A stretch of DNA of 17,362 nucleotides from JALZAQ01 sp038253885 (GTDB lineage: Bacteria; Gemmatimonadota; Gemmatimonadetes; Gemmatimonadales; Gemmatimonadaceae), in NCBI GenBank assembly GCA_038253885.1, contig JBBSGP010000050.1:1-17362 (forward strand), in the 5' to 3' direction. The position numbers and the translations under genes were made by a program. Below the pieces are notes generated by a model. It did not search any database, was not told where the DNA came from, and worked only from the letters and a program-made list of their open reading frames with translations. This document shows, piece by piece, positions 15,736 through 17,362 of the stretch (position 1 is the first letter of the stretch; the number at the start of each line of letters is the position of its first letter).

Positions 15736-16148
15736 TTCTCAACGGACAGGCTCGCGACATCGACGCGCACCCGCTCAAGCGACTTCTCGACGTGTTGCGC
15801 GAGGACTGTGGCCTGACAGGAACGAAGGAGGGTTGCGGGGAGGGCGAGTGCGGTGCCTGCACGGTGCTCGTTGACGGGGTCCCGCTGTGCTCCTGCCTCG
15901 TCCCGTTCGCGCAGGTGAACGGGGCTGACGTTCTCACGATCGAGGGCCTGGGAGGCGATCACCCCCTTCAACGCGCCTTCACCGAGCAGGGCGGCGCGCA
16001 ATGCGGCATCTGCACGCCCGGGATGATCATGGCCGCCCTCGTACTGGAGCCCGACGCTCCGCTCGACTCCGTCCGGAGAGCTCTCGCGGGGAATCTGTGC
16101 CGATGCACCGGCTACGAGGCGATCTACCGGGCGATTCAGAACGCATGA
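15726..16148 (+). CDS. Xanthine dehydrogenase, 2Fe-2S subunit
   Basis: The 140-residue small subunit passes electrons from molybdenum to FAD through two 2Fe-2S clusters. The N-terminal plant-ferredoxin-type cluster uses Cys37, Cys42, Cys45 and Cys57 (KEGCGEGECGACTV...CSC). The second cluster uses Cys93, Cys96, Cys125 and Cys127 (GAQCGICTPG and NLCRCTGYEA). All eight ligands are present. The GTG start at 15726 has GGAG seven bases upstream and overlaps the end of the large subunit by 10 bp. Its stop overlaps the next start as ATGA. In E. coli naming this would be XdhC, but that name is also used for the insertion chaperone, so no symbol is given. Confidence 0.96.
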   Translation: MRLILNGQARDIDAHPLKRLLDVLREDCGLTGTKEGCGEGECGACTVLVDGVPLCSCLVPFAQVNGADVLTIEGLGGDHPLQRAFTEQGGAQCGICTPGMIMAALVLEPDAPLDSVRRALAGNLCRCTGYEAIYRAIQNA

Positions 16149-16966
16149 AGGGATCGATCACGGGACTCACCCTCCTCGAGCCGCGGACGCTGGACGACGC
16201 GCTCGGCATGCTATCGGACGAGGAGCACGCGGTACCGATGGCGGGCTGCACCGATCTCTACGTGGCGCTCAACTTCGGCACGCTCCAACCCACCCGCTTC
16301 GTGAACCTCTGGGGCTTGCCGGGGCTCCGCGGCATCAGGGAAGAGGGCGACAATCTCATTATCGGCGCGCTGACCACCTACACCGACCTCATGCGCTCGC
16401 CGTTGGTCAACGAACGACTTCCGATGCTCGCGAGCGCTTCCCGGGAGATCGGCGGAGTACAGGTGCAGAACCGGGGCACGATCGGCGGGAACATCGCCAA
16501 TGGCTCGCCGGCCGGCGATACGCTGCCCGTGCTCGCGGTGGCCGAGGCGGTGGTGGTGCTCCGCCGCCGCGGCGCCACACGCGAGCTGCCGTTCATCGAG
16601 TTTTTCACCGGCTATCGCACCAACGCGATGCGCCGGGACGAGATCATCTCGGAGCTCCGCTTGCCACCCCTGGAAGGCCGACAGTGGTTCCGGAAGGTCG
16701 GCACGCGCGCGGCCCAGGCGATCTCCAAGCTCGTCATGGCCGGCGTGCGCGCCCCGAGTCCGCGGCTTGCGATCGGGAGCGTTGGCCCAACCGTCATTCG
16801 ACTCTTCGCCACCGAACAGGCACTTGCCGCGGGCGAGTCGGTCGAGGACGCACGAGCGGTGCTCGAGGGCGAGATCCAACCGATCGACGATCTGCGCTCC
16901 ACGGCCGACTACCGGCGCCGAGTCGCGGGGAACCTGCTGATGCGATTCTGGTCGGACACCGGATGA
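16145..16966 (+). CDS. xdhB: Xanthine dehydrogenase, FAD-binding subunit
   Basis: The 273-residue protein is the FAD-binding medium subunit of the CODH/xanthine dehydrogenase family and hands electrons to NAD or another acceptor. The first FAD loop reads AGCTDL (residues 33-38; the usual form is AGGTDL, so Cys35 replaces Gly). The second is NRGTIGGNIANGSPAGD (109-125). The C-terminal domain ends TADYRRRVAGNLLMR, typical of the family. The ATG at 16145 overlaps the previous stop (16146-16148). Its own stop at 16964-16966 overlaps a minicistron ATG. The subunit order Mo, Fe-S, FAD differs from the Mo, FAD, Fe-S order of E. coli xdhABC. No XdhC-type maturation chaperone is seen. Confidence 0.95.
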   Translation: MKGSITGLTLLEPRTLDDALGMLSDEEHAVPMAGCTDLYVALNFGTLQPTRFVNLWGLPGLRGIREEGDNLIIGALTTYTDLMRSPLVNERLPMLASASREIGGVQVQNRGTIGGNIANGSPAGDTLPVLAVAEAVVVLRRRGATRELPFIEFFTGYRTNAMRRDEIISELRLPPLEGRQWFRKVGTRAAQAISKLVMAGVRAPSPRLAIGSVGPTVIRLFATEQALAAGESVEDARAVLEGEIQPIDDLRSTADYRRRVAGNLLMRFWSDTG

Positions 16967-16998
16967 TCGGTCACGAGCAGTCGAGAAACCGCGGCTGA
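16963..16998 (+). CDS. Possible 11-residue minicistron between xdhB and allB
   Basis: An ATG overlapping the xdhB stop (ATGA at 16963-16966) opens 11 codons (MIGHEQSRNRG) ending in TGA at 16996-16998, directly abutting the allantoinase ATG at 16999. It has no recognisable product. It may relay ribosomes to the next gene, or be chance. Translation is not shown. Confidence 0.25.
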   Translation: MIGHEQSRNRG

Positions 16999-17362
16999 AT
17001 GAGTGGCCATCGTCCGGATCGGCGGATCGACGGAGCCATCCGCAGTCGGCGAGTCATCGTGCGCGGCGAGGTGGCACCAGCCACTATTCTCATGTCCGCC
17101 GGCCGCATATCCGAGATCGCGCCCTACGATCTCTCCCCTGCTGTCGACCTCGTGGACGCCGGCAGCGACATCGTCATGGCGGGCCTCGTGGATACGCACG
17201 TGCACGTTGACGAGCCAGGTCGCACGGACTGGGAAGGATTTCGCTCTGCGACTCGCGCGGCGGCGGCCGGCGGGGTCACCACGCTGCTCGACATGCCACT
17301 CAACAGCACGCCCGCAACCACGACAGTCCCCGCCCTGGCCGCGAAGGAGCGCGCGGCCGCAC
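16999..17362 (+). CDS. allB: Allantoinase (3' part missing)
   Basis: The first 121 residues of a cyclic-amidohydrolase are present and the frame is open to the right edge. The metal-binding DTHVHVDEPGRTDWEGF begins at Asp65, with His67 and His69. It is followed by the A-A-A-A-G-G-V-T-T run and DMPLNSTPATT, a combination typical of allantoinase rather than dihydropyrimidinase or dihydroorotase. The enzyme opens the allantoin ring to allantoate using two metal ions, with a carbamylated Lys expected outside the window. The ATG at 16999 gives a normal N-terminus with the usual IRSRRVIVRGE strand, but there is only a weak ribosome site, so coupling to the upstream minicistron is likely. With xanthine dehydrogenase just upstream, the operon serves purine degradation; uricase should lie elsewhere. 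Confidence 0.92.
   Translation, partial: MSGHRPDRRIDGAIRSRRVIVRGEVAPATILMSAGRISEIAPYDLSPAVDLVDAGSDIVMAGLVDTHVHVDEPGRTDWEGFRSATRAAAAGGVTTLLDMPLNSTPATTTVPALAAKERAAA

Noticed and set aside
1..17362. CRISPR array, tRNA, rRNA, insertion sequence or prophage
   Set aside because: No regularly spaced direct repeats, no cloverleaf-like spacer, no transposase or integrase frame and no terminal inverted repeats were seen; spacers are all under 200 bp.

Overview
This is a high-GC bacterial chromosomal segment of 17.4 kb. It is almost fully coding, with short spacers and several ATGA-type start/stop overlaps. I see no insertion sequence, phage gene, CRISPR array, tRNA or rRNA. A lipoprotein joining Ig-like domains to RCC1 repeats, a lipoprotein PQQ-type dehydrogenase, a UbiE/MenG quinone methyltransferase and an RNB plus RecB-like helicase pair together suggest a soil or sediment bacterium such as a Gemmatimonadota member. 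That assignment is an inference from gene content only.

Layout. (1) 1-468, minus: 5' part of a persulfide-dioxygenase-like metallo-beta-lactamase protein, cut by the window edge. (2) 636-2794, plus: a PQQ-type sugar/sorbosone dehydrogenase lipoprotein followed at once by ubiE/menG. Together they suggest periplasmic substrate oxidation and quinone maturation. (3) 2838-4634, minus: a cysteine-rich lipoprotein with two Ig-like domains and seven RCC1 blades. (4) 4792-8548, plus: a tight four-gene cluster of a PF04199 cyclase-family hydrolase, a HAD hydrolase, a short-type 6-phosphogluconate dehydrogenase (gnd) and glucose-6-phosphate dehydrogenase (zwf). It encodes the oxidative pentose phosphate branch without a recognisable 6-phosphogluconolactonase. 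(5) 13537-8529, minus: an RNB-family exoribonuclease followed by a 1168-residue protein with a RecB-like Fe-S nuclease, an RNase H-like domain and an SF1 helicase. Its end overlaps the end of zwf by 20 bp. (6) 13615-17362, plus: a purine-catabolism operon with the molybdenum, 2Fe-2S and FAD subunits of xanthine dehydrogenase, then the 5' part of allantoinase, cut by the window edge. Uricase and the later ureide genes are not in the window and may lie beyond it.

Most of the window is well-understood metabolism. The parts most worth a second look are the RNB/RecB-RNaseH-helicase gene pair, the cyclase and HAD genes built into the pentose phosphate operon, and the disulfide-rich seven-bladed RCC1 lipoprotein. 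Smaller points are the Gln at an active-site acidic position of the RNB enzyme, a possible CTG start for ubiE, and an 11-codon minicistron joining the FAD subunit gene to allantoinase. I did not find a clear-cut new defence or mobile system.
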